A stretch of 36,211 nucleotides of DNA from Acidimicrobiales bacterium (GCA_029263235.1 JAJCXW010000092.1:1-36211); one strand, 5' to 3'; shown: positions 1 to 8,735, counted from the first letter of the stretch. Numbers and translations: made by a program. The notes: generated from the sequence alone by a model not told the origin.

Positions 1-954
1 GCCGGCGCCCGCCCCATGGTCCCCGACACCCCTGGTCTCTCCACCGTCGGCTACCACACCTCCGACACGATCATGCGTCTCGACGAGCTGCCCGAGAGAT
101 TGCTGGTGCTGGGCGGCGGCTACATCGCCACCGAGCTGGGCAATGTGTTCGGATCCTTCGGGTCGAAGGTCACGTTCCTGGTGCGCAGCAACGCTCTGCT
201 CCGCAACGAAGACGACGACGTGAGCAAGCGATTCACCGAGATCTACCGCCACAAGTTCGATCTTCGCTGCATGACCCAGGTCCTCGCCGCCCGACGGGAG
301 GGCGACGAGATCGTGCTCGAGATATCCCAGGGCGGCGTCCACGAAGAGCTACGCGGCGATGAGTTGCTGGTGGCCACCGGTCGAGTCCCCAACGCCGACG
401 ATCTCAACGCCGCGGCCGGGGGTATCGAGGTCAACTCCCGCGGCTACATACCCACCGACGACCAGATGCAGACCAACGTTCCGGGCGTCTGGGCGCTCGG
501 CGACATCACCAATCCGTTGCAGCTCAAGCATGTCGCCAACTACGAAGCCAGGATCGTCTCCCACAACGTCAGCTACCCGGACGACCCTCGAACGATCGAC
601 GGCCGGCTCGTTCCCCACGCCGTCTTCGGCCATCCGCAGGTCGCGAGCGTCGGTCTCACCGAACGCGAGTGCCACCAGCAAGAGATTCGCCATGTCTCAC
701 ACATCCAATCGTTCAGCTCGGCCGCCTACGGCTGGGCCATGGAGGACACCCAGAGCTTCGTGAAGGTGATCGCCGATCCCGGCACCCGGCTGCTATTGGG
801 CGTCCACATCATCGGCCCTCAGGCTTCCACGCTCATACAGCAGATGGTTCAGGCCATGACGTTCGGACAGACCGTCGATGAGATCGCCTCCGGCCAATAC
901 TGGGTCCATCCGGCCCTGCCCGAAGTCTTGGAGCAAGCCCTACTCGAGCTCTGA
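1..954 (+). CDS. mtr: Mycothione reductase, C-terminal two thirds (cut by window edge)
   Basis: The frame is open from base 1, so the gene starts upstream of the window; the first visible ATG (base 16) is internal. The visible part holds a Rossmann NAD(P)H-binding loop (GGGYIATELG, window codons ~38-47), a second FAD-contact segment ending ATGRVPN and ALGD, and the dimerisation domain ending in HPALPEVLEQALLEL, where the His-Pro-x-x-x-Glu pair is the acid/base of disulfide oxidoreductases. The local wording matches mycothione reductase better than lipoamide dehydrogenase or mercuric reductase, as I recall those families. Mycothione reductase uses NADPH to reduce oxidised mycothiol in the cytoplasm, the actinobacterial counterpart of glutathione reductase. 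The redox-active Cys pair lies outside the window, so it cannot be checked. The 3' end overlaps the convergent acyl-CoA ligase by 15 bases. Confidence 0.85.
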   Translation, partial: AGARPMVPDTPGLSTVGYHTSDTIMRLDELPERLLVLGGGYIATELGNVFGSFGSKVTFLVRSNALLRNEDDDVSKRFTEIYRHKFDLRCMTQVLAARREGDEIVLEISQGGVHEELRGDELLVATGRVPNADDLNAAAGGIEVNSRGYIPTDDQMQTNVPGVWALGDITNPLQLKHVANYEARIVSHNVSYPDDPRTIDGRLVPHAVFGHPQVASVGLTERECHQQEIRHVSHIQSFSSAAYGWAMEDTQSFVKVIADPGTRLLLGVHIIGPQASTLIQQMVQAMTFGQTVDEIASGQYWVHPALPEVLEQALLEL

Positions 955-2565
955 GCGAGTCATCTCCTCAGCAATGGCCCGGGCCCACTTGTAGTCCGGC
1001 TTGCCGTTGGGGCTGCGCATGACCTCCGGCACGCGAAGCACGTGCTTGGGTGTCTTGTAGGCCGCGATCCTGGTCCGGGTGTGGCTCACGAGATCGGACT
1101 CGGAGATCTCGTGGCCGGCCTCGATGCTCACCACTGCTGTGACCGCCTGACCCCATCGGTCGTCGGGCAGCCCCACCACATTGGCGTCGCGAACCGAAGG
1201 ATGCGACTTCAGCGCCTCCTCCACCTCCTCGGGGTAGATCTTCTCGCCCCCAGAGTTGATGCAGACCGAACCTCGCCCGAGCAAGGTGATGGTGCCGTCG
1301 TTCTCGACGGTGGCGTAGTCGCCGGGGATCGACCAACGCTTGCCGTCGATGGTCGGGAACGTTTCGGCGGTCTTGGCCTCGTCGCCGAAATATCCGAGCG
1401 GGATCGCTCCCCCGTTGGCGAGCCTTCCGACCTCTCCGGAGCCAGGCACCACTGCCCGGCCCTCGTCGTTGAGGACCACGGTGTTGGGACCGAGAGTGAA
1501 TCGTGCGGTGGTGGTCGTTCCCGTCTCGCGACGTGATACCTGAGCGGCGAACCCGACGGCTTCGCTCGACCCGAGGGTGTCGAGCAGCGTCATGTTCTTG
1601 TGGGCGAGAAAGGCCTGCTTCGACTCGCTCGACCACATGACGCCCGACGAGAGGATCTGATAGAGGCTCGACAAGTCGTGGGGCCGACCAGCATCGACTG
1701 CGGCATCGAGCGCGGCGAGCATCGGCCGGGCGAAGGCATCACCGACGATCGTGAGCATGGTGAGGCGAAGATCAGCGACCGCCGTCCAGAGCTCATCGGC
1801 ATCGAAGCTCCGATTGGTCAGGGTCGCCACCATCCCGCCCTGGGTCAGGAACTGCAGAGCCGAGATGCCGGAGGTTCCGTGCATCAGAGGTGCCGCTGCC
1901 AGCAGACGGGTCACTCGACGCCTCTCGTGTAACTCGACCGCTGCCGCCACCGCTTCTTCGACCGTGGTGGGCACATCGCGGTCGATCACCGAGTAGTGGG
2001 CCGACATGTTTCCGATAAGGTCGCGGTGCTGCCACATGACGGCCTTGGGATTGCCGGTGGTGCCACCCGTGTAGAGGAACCAGAGATCGTCGCCCGAACG
2101 TTGGATTCGTGGGGCCGGGTCATGACCAGCCAGCAGATCCTCGTAGCCGACAGCACCGTCGACCACTTCGTCGCCTCCCACCTGCACCAGAAGACGCAGA
2201 TCCGGGCATCGACCGCGGACCTCGAGGACGCGGTCGGCGAGGCTGTTATCGAAGAACAGCACCGACGCCTCGGCGTTGTTGAAGAGATACGCCAGCTCGT
2301 CGGCGAGATAGCGATAGTTGACGTTGCAGGGAACGGCACGATTCTTGAACGCCGCAAACTCGGCCTCCAGATACTCGAACCCGTTGTAGAGACACAGAGC
2401 TACCTTCGAGTCGCGGCCGGCGCCGTGTTGGAGCATGGCTTCAGCAAGTCGGGCAGCCCGGTCGTCGAACTCGGCCCAAGTGTGCGAGTTGGTTCCGTGG
2501 GCCGCTGCATCGGCGTCGGGACGGGCGTCGGCGATGCCTTCCCAGATGCTCGCGAAGTTGATCAT
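940..2565 (-). CDS. FadD19-like fatty acyl/steroid side-chain CoA ligase
   Basis: 541 residues, an ANL-superfamily adenylating enzyme: ATP-binding P-loop YTGGTTGNPK at residues 165-174, IPGDY around 415, GRGSVCINSGGEKIYPEEVE in the hinge region, and a C-terminal NGKPDYKW carrying the expected catalytic lysine. It should convert a carboxylic acid, ATP and CoA to acyl-CoA, AMP and pyrophosphate. The VMW after the P-loop, the SSE motif and the C-terminal third resemble mycobacterial FadD19, which activates cholesterol side-chain acids; that comparison is from memory, and the real substrate could be any long or branched acid. The ATG at 2565 has a good ribosome site (AGGAG) and a TAGGCT -10 hexamer about 30 bases upstream. 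It is divergent from glpD; no beta-oxidation genes adjoin it. Confidence 0.87.
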   Translation of the reverse strand: MINFASIWEGIADARPDADAAAHGTNSHTWAEFDDRAARLAEAMLQHGAGRDSKVALCLYNGFEYLEAEFAAFKNRAVPCNVNYRYLADELAYLFNNAEASVLFFDNSLADRVLEVRGRCPDLRLLVQVGGDEVVDGAVGYEDLLAGHDPAPRIQRSGDDLWFLYTGGTTGNPKAVMWQHRDLIGNMSAHYSVIDRDVPTTVEEAVAAAVELHERRRVTRLLAAAPLMHGTSGISALQFLTQGGMVATLTNRSFDADELWTAVADLRLTMLTIVGDAFARPMLAALDAAVDAGRPHDLSSLYQILSSGVMWSSESKQAFLAHKNMTLLDTLGSSEAVGFAAQVSRRETGTTTTARFTLGPNTVVLNDEGRAVVPGSGEVGRLANGGAIPLGYFGDEAKTAETFPTIDGKRWSIPGDYATVENDGTITLLGRGSVCINSGGEKIYPEEVEEALKSHPSVRDANVVGLPDDRWGQAVTAVVSIEAGHEISESDLVSHTRTRIAAYKTPKHVLRVPEVMRSPNGKPDYKWARAIAEEMTRSELE

Positions 2566-2591
2566 TCACTCTCCTGCTCGATCGGCTGCGT

Positions 2592-2597
2592 AGCCTA
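2592..2597 (-). promoter_or_regulatory. -10 hexamer of the acyl-CoA ligase gene
   Basis: TAGGCT on the minus strand, 26 bases before the ATG at 2565. This implies a short leader of about 20 bases carrying the AGGAG ribosome site. No clear -35 element is visible. Confidence 0.4.
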
Positions 2598-2668
2598 GGA
2601 CTCAGCCGGGCACGGTCGAAATGCCGTCCGGATAGATTGCATGCACAACAACGAAAGCCGGGCATCCC

Positions 2669-4384
2669 ATGGACCCAGTACCAGGATCGCTTGGACCCTC
2701 CCAGCGGGACGAGTCCATCAACAAACTCAAGTCCGAACACTTCGATGTTCTCGTCGTGGGTGGCGGAATCACAGGGGCGGGCTGCGCCCTCGACGCGGCC
2801 ACTCGAGGCCTCAACGTCGCCTTGGTGGAGCAGCGAGACCTCTCCTCTGGAACCTCGAGTAGGTCATCGAAGCTGATCCACGGCGGGCTCCGATACCTCG
2901 AGCAGTTCGACTTCGCGTTGGTGCGCGAGGCACTCCGCGAACGTGGACTGCTGGCCCACACCGTCGGACCGCACCTGATCCGACCGATCTCGTTTCTCAT
3001 CCCGCTCACATCACGAATCTGGCAGCGCGTCTATTTCGGTGCCGGAGTGTTGCTCTACGACCTGCTGGCCCTGAGCAGCAAGCACCCCTTCGCCCGACAT
3101 CGCCACCTCAGCCGCCGGGCCGCGCTGGAACTCATGCCCGGCCTGAAGTCGTCCTCGCTGATCGGCGGCATCATCTACCACGACGCCCAGGTCGACGATG
3201 CCCGCTACACCGTCGCAGTGGCCCGCACCGCCGCACGCCACGGGGCGGTCGTGGCCACCAGCACCGAAGTTGTCGGCCTCACCCTCGCCGACGGCAAAGT
3301 TGTCGGAGCAAAGCTCCGCGATGTCGAGACCGGCAACTCCTTCGATGTCAGCGCCACCAAGGTGATAAATGCCACCGGTGTCTGGATCGACCAGATCCAG
3401 GACATGGCGGGTCCGGCCGGAATCAAGGTCGAGGCCGCCAAGGGAGTCCACATCGTCGTTCCGGGCCACTGCATCGACGGCAACACGGGAGTCGTTGTCC
3501 GTACCGACAAGAGCGTCCTGTTCATCATTCCCTGGGGCAACCAGTGGCTGTTGGGCACCACCGACACTGCATGGCATCTCGATCGGAATCATCCCGCGGC
3601 CTCGGGCGCCGACATCGACTACCTGCTCGAACAGGCCAACACCGTTCTGCAACGCCGTCTCACCGCCGATGATGTGGTCGGTGTGTTTGCCGGACTACGT
3701 CCGTTGATTGAGGGCACCGACGACGACACCACGAAGCTGAGCCGAGAGCACGCCGTGGCCGAGGCCACCCCCGGACTCATCTCGATCGCCGGAGGAAAGC
3801 TCACGACCTACCGGGTTATGGCGGCCGATGCCATCGACCGAGCGGCCGAGGGTCTCGGGCGTGCCGTGCCTGACTCCCGCACCGCTGAGGTTCCTCTAAT
3901 CGGTGCCGACGATTGGGACCAGTGGAAGGATTCCGCTGCCGAGCTGGCGTCCGCGCACGAACTTGATGCCGTCCTCGTCGAGAGACTTCTCTGGCGTCAT
4001 GGATCGCGAATCGCCGATGTGCTGGGTATCGCGGAGTCCGACACCGACCTCAAGGAGGTCCTGCCGGGTGGTCGCTACCTCGCAGCCGAGGTGGTGCACG
4101 CTGTTCGACACGAAGGAGCACTCCACCTCGACGACGTCCTGGCTCGCCGCATGCGGATCTCGTTCGAGAACGAGCAACGCGGCATCGGCGTGGCCGACCA
4201 CGCGGCGGCCCTGATGGCAGCCGAGCTCGGCTGGAGCACCGACCGGATGCTTCACGAAGTAGCGCTCTGGACCGACCGGGTCACGGCCGAGCGAATCGCC
4301 AACACGGCACCCGACGACGATGCGGCCGACGCGGCCCGGCGAGAGGTCACCGACGCCCGACGCATCGTCGACATCGAATCGTGA
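2669..4384 (+). CDS. glpD: Aerobic glycerol-3-phosphate dehydrogenase
   Basis: 571 residues, the usual length for GlpD. The FAD-binding GGGITGAG is at residues 31-38, followed by the family signature segment SGTSSRSSKLIHGGLRYLE. Later come the substrate-side WGNQWLLGTTDT, the FAGLRPL and GGKLTTYR motifs, and a C-terminal alpha-helical domain. The enzyme oxidises sn-glycerol 3-phosphate to dihydroxyacetone phosphate at the inner membrane face and passes electrons to quinone. The ATG at 2669 is the first usable start in frame. Its N-terminus has about 24 residues before the dinucleotide fold, which is normal. A TAGATT hexamer sits near 2632. It is followed after 16 bases by nnrE on the same strand and may be cotranscribed with it. 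No glycerol kinase or facilitator gene is in the window. Confidence 0.93.
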   Translation: MDPVPGSLGPSQRDESINKLKSEHFDVLVVGGGITGAGCALDAATRGLNVALVEQRDLSSGTSSRSSKLIHGGLRYLEQFDFALVREALRERGLLAHTVGPHLIRPISFLIPLTSRIWQRVYFGAGVLLYDLLALSSKHPFARHRHLSRRAALELMPGLKSSSLIGGIIYHDAQVDDARYTVAVARTAARHGAVVATSTEVVGLTLADGKVVGAKLRDVETGNSFDVSATKVINATGVWIDQIQDMAGPAGIKVEAAKGVHIVVPGHCIDGNTGVVVRTDKSVLFIIPWGNQWLLGTTDTAWHLDRNHPAASGADIDYLLEQANTVLQRRLTADDVVGVFAGLRPLIEGTDDDTTKLSREHAVAEATPGLISIAGGKLTTYRVMAADAIDRAAEGLGRAVPDSRTAEVPLIGADDWDQWKDSAAELASAHELDAVLVERLLWRHGSRIADVLGIAESDTDLKEVLPGGRYLAAEVVHAVRHEGALHLDDVLARRMRISFENEQRGIGVADHAAALMAAELGWSTDRMLHEVALWTDRVTAERIANTAPDDDAADAARREVTDARRIVDIES

Positions 4385-4400
4385 CGGCCACCACCAGACC

Positions 4401-5129
4401 ATGATCGAGGTCGCTGCGGTCACCCGCGATCAGATGATCGAGGTCGATCGCCTGATGATCGACCAGGCCGGCATGAGCCTGCTGCAGATGATGGAGAACG
4501 CCGGACGGGCTCTCGCTGAGTTCGTCATGGGGCAAGACCAGCCGGATCGGGCGACCGTGGTGGTCGGACGTGGAGGCAACGGTGGCGGAGGGCTGGTCGC
4601 GGCTCGCCATCTCTCCAACCGGGGTGTCGCCACCGAGGTGGTACTCACGTCGCCACCCGAGAGCTTCGAGGGAGTGCCGGCCCATCAGCTGACTGCTCTC
4701 TCGATGACCTCCGCGACTCTGGCCGACATGCCCACCGCTGGGACCGACGTGGTGGTGGACGCCATCATCGGATACTCACTCCAGGGGCCACCCCGCGGAC
4801 AGGCCCACGACCTCATCGAAGCAATCAACTCCAGCGACTCCCCTGTCGTCTCGCTTGATGTCCCAAGTGGTGTCGACTCCACCAGCGGCTTCACTCCGGG
4901 AGTCGCCGTGATGGCCGACTCCACCCTCACTCTCGCTCTGCCCAAAGTCGGCTTGGGTCTGTCGCCCAACACCGGACGGCTCCATCTCGCCGACATCTCC
5001 GTTCCTGTCGGCGTCTACCGGCAGATAGGGGTCGACGTGCCCGCCGATCTCTTCTCCGGGTCTCAGATCATCGAGATCGATCCCGGTGATCGCAGCAAAA
5101 TCCCTCAGCATCCCGACAGAGAGTCGTAA
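4401..5129 (+). CDS. nnrE: NAD(P)H-hydrate epimerase (YjeF N-domain only)
   Basis: 242 residues matching the YjeF N-terminal domain from end to end. Visible motifs are the opening [10 protein letters not shown] with MMENAG, the glycine loop GRGGNGGGG at 56-64, VVDAIIG, and LDVPSGVDS. The enzyme epimerises R- and S-forms of hydrated NAD(P)H so that the dehydratase NnrD can repair them. The kinase-like NnrD half found fused in E. coli is absent, so NnrD must be encoded elsewhere. The loop differs from the common NNGGDG by a Gly in place of Asp. ATG 4401 is chosen because the domain begins there; the frame is open upstream to 4320 but that part reads as the end of glpD in another frame. Its TAA stop is also the start of the aroC -10 hexamer. 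Confidence 0.85.
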   Translation: MIEVAAVTRDQMIEVDRLMIDQAGMSLLQMMENAGRALAEFVMGQDQPDRATVVVGRGGNGGGGLVAARHLSNRGVATEVVLTSPPESFEGVPAHQLTALSMTSATLADMPTAGTDVVVDAIIGYSLQGPPRGQAHDLIEAINSSDSPVVSLDVPSGVDSTSGFTPGVAVMADSTLTLALPKVGLGLSPNTGRLHLADISVPVGVYRQIGVDVPADLFSGSQIIEIDPGDRSKIPQHPDRES

Positions 5130-5132
5130 GCT
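5127..5132 (+). promoter_or_regulatory. -10 hexamer of aroC overlapping the nnrE stop
   Basis: TAAGCT, then seven bases, then the aroC ATG at 5140. The first three bases are the TAA stop codon of nnrE. The spacing predicts transcription starting at or next to the A of the ATG, i.e. a leaderless mRNA. No convincing -35 element is seen. Confidence 0.5.
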
Positions 5133-5139
5133 CGCTTCG

Positions 5140-6243
5140 ATGTCGAGCACATTCGGGACCCTTCTCAGACTGTCCACCTTCGGCGAATCCCATGGCGGTG
5201 GCGTCGGGGTCGTGGTCGACGGTTGCCCCCCACGACTGGCTCTCGACGAGGCCGACATCCAGCGCGATCTCGATCGCCGTCGACCCGGCCAGAGCAGCCT
5301 GGTGACTCAGCGCGACGAGGCCGACCGCGCTCGCATCATCTCCGGGGTCTTCGGAGGATTCACCACGGGAACCCCCATCGCAATCGTGGTCGACAACGAG
5401 GACCACAACAGCAAGGCCTACGACCATCTCCGCGATGTCTACCGGCCATCCCATGCCGACTTCACCTACGACGCCAAGTACGGCTTCCGCAACTGGCAGG
5501 GAGGTGGCCGCAGTTCAGCTCGTGAGACCATCGGACGCGTCGCCGCCGGAGCCATCGCCCGCAAGCTCCTGCGCGAGGCCTGTCGGATCGAAGTGCTGGC
5601 ATGGGTGTCCAGCGTCCGCGATATCGACGCCGAGGTCGATTTGGCCGCTGTGTCGCTCGAAGAGGTCGAGACCGACCCGACCAGATGCCCCGATCCCGCA
5701 GCAGCAGCCCGAATGACCGAGGCCATCGAACTGGCCAGGCGAGATGGCGATTCTCTCGGCGGAGTGGTCACCTGCGTGGCTCGTGGGGTGCCGGCCGGCC
5801 TCGGTGAACCGGTGTTCGACAAGCTCGACGCCGACCTAGCCGGTGCTCTCATGTCGCTCCCGGCCTCCAAGGGCATCGAGATAGGCAGCGGTTTCGGCGG
5901 AACCTTGTTGAGCGGCCTCACCCACAACGATCCGTTCACGACCGGTCCCGATGGGGTCGGCACGACCTCCAATCGCAGCGGAGGAATCCAAGGCGGAATC
6001 TCCAACGGCCAGGACCTCACGATGCGGGTCGCCTTCAAGCCCACCGCCACGATCTCCAGCGAGCAGCAGACGATCACCCGCGGCTCTGAGCCCACTGTGC
6101 TCGCCGCCCACGGTCGCCACGATCCTTGCGTCTTGCCTCGCGCTGTTCCCATGGTCGAGGCCATGGCCCTGCGGGTGATCGCCGACCATTGGTTGCGTCA
6201 GAAGGCCGTCGACGTTCTTCCGCCGCTCACTGAGTTGCCCTGA
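5140..6243 (+). CDS. aroC: Chorismate synthase
   Basis: 367 residues. Signature blocks are intact: STFGESHG near the N-terminus, the [10 protein letters not shown] loop, [17 protein letters not shown], the [19 protein letters not shown] block and KGIEIGSGF. The enzyme converts 5-enolpyruvylshikimate 3-phosphate to chorismate with reduced FMN, the last step of the shikimate pathway. The start at 5140 was chosen because the protein family begins with this short Met-Ser-x-Thr-Phe-Gly opening and because a TAAGCT hexamer sits seven bases upstream. The frame is open to 5086 but that would overlap nnrE. The protein is of the E. coli/plant/cyanobacterial type rather than the roughly 400-residue type I remember from Mycobacterium. 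Other shikimate genes are not nearby. Confidence 0.94.
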   Translation: MSSTFGTLLRLSTFGESHGGGVGVVVDGCPPRLALDEADIQRDLDRRRPGQSSLVTQRDEADRARIISGVFGGFTTGTPIAIVVDNEDHNSKAYDHLRDVYRPSHADFTYDAKYGFRNWQGGGRSSARETIGRVAAGAIARKLLREACRIEVLAWVSSVRDIDAEVDLAAVSLEEVETDPTRCPDPAAAARMTEAIELARRDGDSLGGVVTCVARGVPAGLGEPVFDKLDADLAGALMSLPASKGIEIGSGFGGTLLSGLTHNDPFTTGPDGVGTTSNRSGGIQGGISNGQDLTMRVAFKPTATISSEQQTITRGSEPTVLAAHGRHDPCVLPRAVPMVEAMALRVIADHWLRQKAVDVLPPLTELP

Positions 6244-6250
6244 GCAACGC

Positions 6251-6490
6251 TCAAGCAGCCGCGGGGTTGCAGATGCACAGTGGCCGCTCGGCGAATCCGA
6301 GTGCCGCGGCAAGGGCCGCGGCCTGAAGTTCGAGTTCGGCGGCGCGACGGCGATAGGTGGTCGACAGCGGGGTGCGGATGCCGGTGGCAGTGAGTCGCAG
6401 GCCGGCGGCGCGTGATCTGAGCGCACCTAGTGTTGTGGATGGATCTCGGGTCCAGCGGACATCACCGGTCGGAGCAGTTCTTGGGTCCAT
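6251..6490 (-). CDS. Small hypothetical protein, Ala/Arg/Leu-rich
   Basis: 79 residues, no recognised domain. The support for a real gene is a strong ribosome site (AAGGAG, seven bases before the ATG) and a tight fit between aroC and gcvT. The N-terminal quarter is polar (TRDPSTTLGALRSRAAGL). The middle is predicted to be helical with many Arg, Ala and Leu residues, and it ends in a cysteine pair, CICNPAAA. There is no signal peptide or membrane segment. It is convergent with aroC, with a gap of only seven bases. It could pair with DNA, RNA or another small protein, but nothing visible decides this. Confidence 0.6.
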   Translation of the reverse strand: MDPRTAPTGDVRWTRDPSTTLGALRSRAAGLRLTATGIRTPLSTTYRRRAAELELQAAALAAALGFAERPLCICNPAAA

Positions 6491-6615
6491 GGCGGTTCTC
6501 CTTCATGGATCGTCTCGTGCCCAGCTACAACCGGTCCACCCGGTCGACCCTTCCAAGTACGATCGAAAGCGACTCAACGAGAACGATTGACGGCCCGAAT
6601 CGGAACCGAGCCGAA

Positions 6616-7689
6616 TCAGCTCTTGTGGAACGGTGGGGCGGTCACGGTTGCTTTGACGTCGGTTCCGCGAACATCGATCGTGACCTCGGCGCCGTCTTCC
6701 GTGCCGGCCTCGAGAAACGCCAGAGCGATTCCCTTGCCGAGAACGGGTGAGAAGTTGCCGCTGCTGATCGTCCCGATCTGGCGGCCGGCGAGGCTTACCA
6801 CCTGATCGGAGCGAGGCGGTCGGCGACTCTCGACAACGATGCCTCTGAGAGTTCGGGAGGGGCCGGCGTCGGCCTCAGCTTGCAGCGCTTCCTTGCCACG
6901 GAACTCGCCCTTGTCGAATCGTACGACCCATCGAAGTCCGGCCTGCAGCGGTGTGATGCCGGCCCCGAGTTCGTGGCCGTGGAGAGGTAGACCCGCTTCG
7001 AGCCGGAGGGTGTCGCGGGCACCGAGACCGGCGGGCGCTATGCCGGCGCTCAACACCATGTCCCAGATTCGGGTCGCGTCGGTGATCGGCATGGCGATCT
7101 CGACACCGGCTTCTCCCGTGTAGCCCGTCCCGGCCACCGTCACCGCCACTCCGTCGATCTCGACCTCGGCCACATCGAATCGTTTCACCGCTGCTGCCCG
7201 CGGTGCCACAGCCGCCAGGCGCGACTTGGCCTCCGGTCCCTGGACTGCAATCACAGCTCGGGTGCTGGTGACATCGGTGATCTCGGGAACCAGGGGCCCT
7301 TCCGACAAAGCAGCGACGACTCTCGAGGTGTTGGATGCGTTGGGCATCACGTCGAAACGGTCCTCAGAGATCCACCAGATGATGATGTCGTCGAGGACCG
7401 ACGCATCAGCAGCATCGAGAAGGTGGGTGTATTGCGCTCTGCCAGGATGGATTCGGTTGAGGTCGTTGGTGAAGGCCCACTGGAGGGCGTCGAACGCACC
7501 TTCTCCGCTGACTCTCACCGTTCCGAGGTGTGAGACATCGAACACGACCGCTGCTTCTCGACAGGCGACGTGTTCGGCCAAGGTCCCTTCGGGATACGAC
7601 AGCGGCATCTCCCAGCCACCGAAGGGAACCATCTTGGCGTCGAGCTTCAGATGGGATTCGTGTAGGGGCGAGCGGCGATATTCGGACAC
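6616..7689 (-). CDS. gcvT: Aminomethyltransferase, T-protein of glycine cleavage
   Basis: 357 residues, close to the usual 360-370. The N-terminal PLHESHLKLDAKMVPFGGWEMPL, the MPNASN segment, VAVQGPEAKSRL, and GTGYTGEAGVEI are the standard T-protein blocks. It transfers the methylene group of the aminomethyl lipoyl arm of GcvH to tetrahydrofolate and releases ammonia. The start is a GTG at 7689 with GGAG six bases upstream. It is the last main gene of the minus-strand cluster that begins with gcvH more than 4 kb upstream, so two components of the same complex sit at either end of a set of regulators. GcvP and lipoamide dehydrogenase are not in the window. Confidence 0.92.
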   Translation of the reverse strand: MSEYRRSPLHESHLKLDAKMVPFGGWEMPLSYPEGTLAEHVACREAAVVFDVSHLGTVRVSGEGAFDALQWAFTNDLNRIHPGRAQYTHLLDAADASVLDDIIIWWISEDRFDVMPNASNTSRVVAALSEGPLVPEITDVTSTRAVIAVQGPEAKSRLAAVAPRAAAVKRFDVAEVEIDGVAVTVAGTGYTGEAGVEIAMPITDATRIWDMVLSAGIAPAGLGARDTLRLEAGLPLHGHELGAGITPLQAGLRWVVRFDKGEFRGKEALQAEADAGPSRTLRGIVVESRRPPRSDQVVSLAGRQIGTISSGNFSPVLGKGIALAFLEAGTEDGAEVTIDVRGTDVKATVTAPPFHKS

Positions 7690-7747
7690 AGTTACTCCAT
7701 ACGATCAGGGTGAGTCTCGTTGCTGTTGCCGGCCCGATAGGGGCGGT

Positions 7748-8071
7748 TCACGCAGCGTGTGACAGACCGTACTTCAGCCCAAGCCGTTCGACATCTCGGC
7801 GATAGAGCAGCTTGACCCTCACGTCGGGGCGCTGCTGTTCGAGCATTCTGATCTTGCGATGCTTGCGGGTGACGAGCGGCTGACGCAGGGTCGTCACCTC
7901 GACGTACATGTCGAAGTCGGAGAGGAAAAAGTCTGGGGTGAAGGCACAGGTTGGGTTGCCCTCGTCGTCGGATTCGAGCACGAAGGTCGTGGGCTCGTAC
8001 TCCCAATTGATGCCGTAGCTGTCGAACAACGCGGCTATCTCGCGTTCGGAGGGGTGAGCGAATTGGCTCAT
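7748..8071 (-). CDS. Small PD-(D/E)XK-nuclease-like protein
   Basis: 107 residues. The order of elements resembles small PD-(D/E)XK nucleases: an N-terminal helix (PSEREIAALFDSYGI), a WEYEP strand, then TPDFFL with Pro46-Asp47, then YVEVTT with Glu58, then a basic segment TRKHRKIR. The residue expected to be the catalytic Lys (two after the Glu) is Thr60 instead, but Lys70 and Lys73 follow closely. This is my reading of the pattern, not a confirmed family. There is no signal peptide. It starts eight bases after the merR stop and lies 58 bases before gcvT, so it is probably part of that transcript. It may instead be a non-catalytic DNA- or RNA-binding relative. Confidence 0.65.
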   Translation of the reverse strand: MSQFAHPSEREIAALFDSYGINWEYEPTTFVLESDDEGNPTCAFTPDFFLSDFDMYVEVTTLRQPLVTRKHRKIRMLEQQRPDVRVKLLYRRDVERLGLKYGLSHAA

Positions 8072-8078
8072 CGTGGGA

Positions 8079-8561
8079 TCAGGCCTCGCCGACGGCCTTG
8101 CGCCGCATTTCGAGTGGTTCGCCGGCAGCCGGAGTGGAGCGATCGGGGAACATCTCGACGATCCGAGTGTCGACTTCCTCCTTCACCGCGGCGAGCGGCA
8201 ACACGTTGAGCACACCCTGGCCGTTTTGAAGAATGTCGATCAGCTCGGCGCCGGTGTTGACGAGAACGGAACGTGAGCCGTCGATCACGAGATTAGCGGA
8301 GGCGATGTCCTCGCCGAGATTCTCGCGGACGTACTTGAACACTCGCCGGACCTGCTCGAGTCGGATACCGGCGTCGAGCAGGCTCTTGATGACCTTGAGT
8401 TCGAGGAGGTCGCGGTAGCTGTATTCGCGACGACTTCCGCTGCCACGGGCCTCGGTGAGCGACGGCCGCACCAGATCGGTGCGGGCCCAGTAGTCGAGCT
8501 GCCGGTAGGTGATGTCCACGATCTCGGCTGTGCCCTTGCCGCTGAAGCCTTGTTCGTTCAC
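8079..8561 (-). CDS. MerR-family regulator (Rv1830-like)
   Basis: 160 residues. The N-terminal winged helix has the MerR pattern: helix-turn-helix VDITYRQLDYWARTDLVRPS, then a wing with SGSRREYSYRDL, then a helix rich in Leu/Val (LELKVIKSLLDAGIRLEQVRRVF). A C-terminal region of about 75 residues has no Cys or His cluster, so it does not look like a metal sensor. Its position matches the second MerR gene of the mycobacterial gcvH-garA-Rv1828-Rv1829-Rv1830 cluster. The start is a GTG at 8561 with GGGGAG upstream. A perfect 12-base palindrome lies 46 bases upstream of the start and could be its operator. Its target genes cannot be read from the sequence. Confidence 0.85.
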   Translation of the reverse strand: MNEQGFSGKGTAEIVDITYRQLDYWARTDLVRPSLTEARGSGSRREYSYRDLLELKVIKSLLDAGIRLEQVRRVFKYVRENLGEDIASANLVIDGSRSVLVNTGAELIDILQNGQGVLNVLPLAAVKEEVDTRIVEMFPDRSTPAAGEPLEMRRKAVGEA

Positions 8562-8606
8562 TGATCGTCTCCCCGATCTATTGACACCGGCGAAATTACG
8601 TCGATG

Positions 8607-8618
8607 TCACCTAGGTGA
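8607..8618. promoter_or_regulatory. 12-base palindrome upstream of merR
   Basis: TCACCTAGGTGA is a perfect inverted repeat in the 174-base gap between the CBS gene and merR. Autoregulation by the MerR protein is a natural guess because MerR dimers bind such sites, but no well-formed -35/-10 pair around it could be assigned with confidence. Confidence 0.35.
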
Positions 8619-8735
8619 GAGGATACGACTGCTCCGCGCGGAGGTCAACGATCCGGCCCAAGAACTTCGCGCGGTGGGCGCGAACGTGCGCGCGCTCCGC
8701 CCTCGGTGATGAACAGTCCGATGCCGGTCTTGGTC

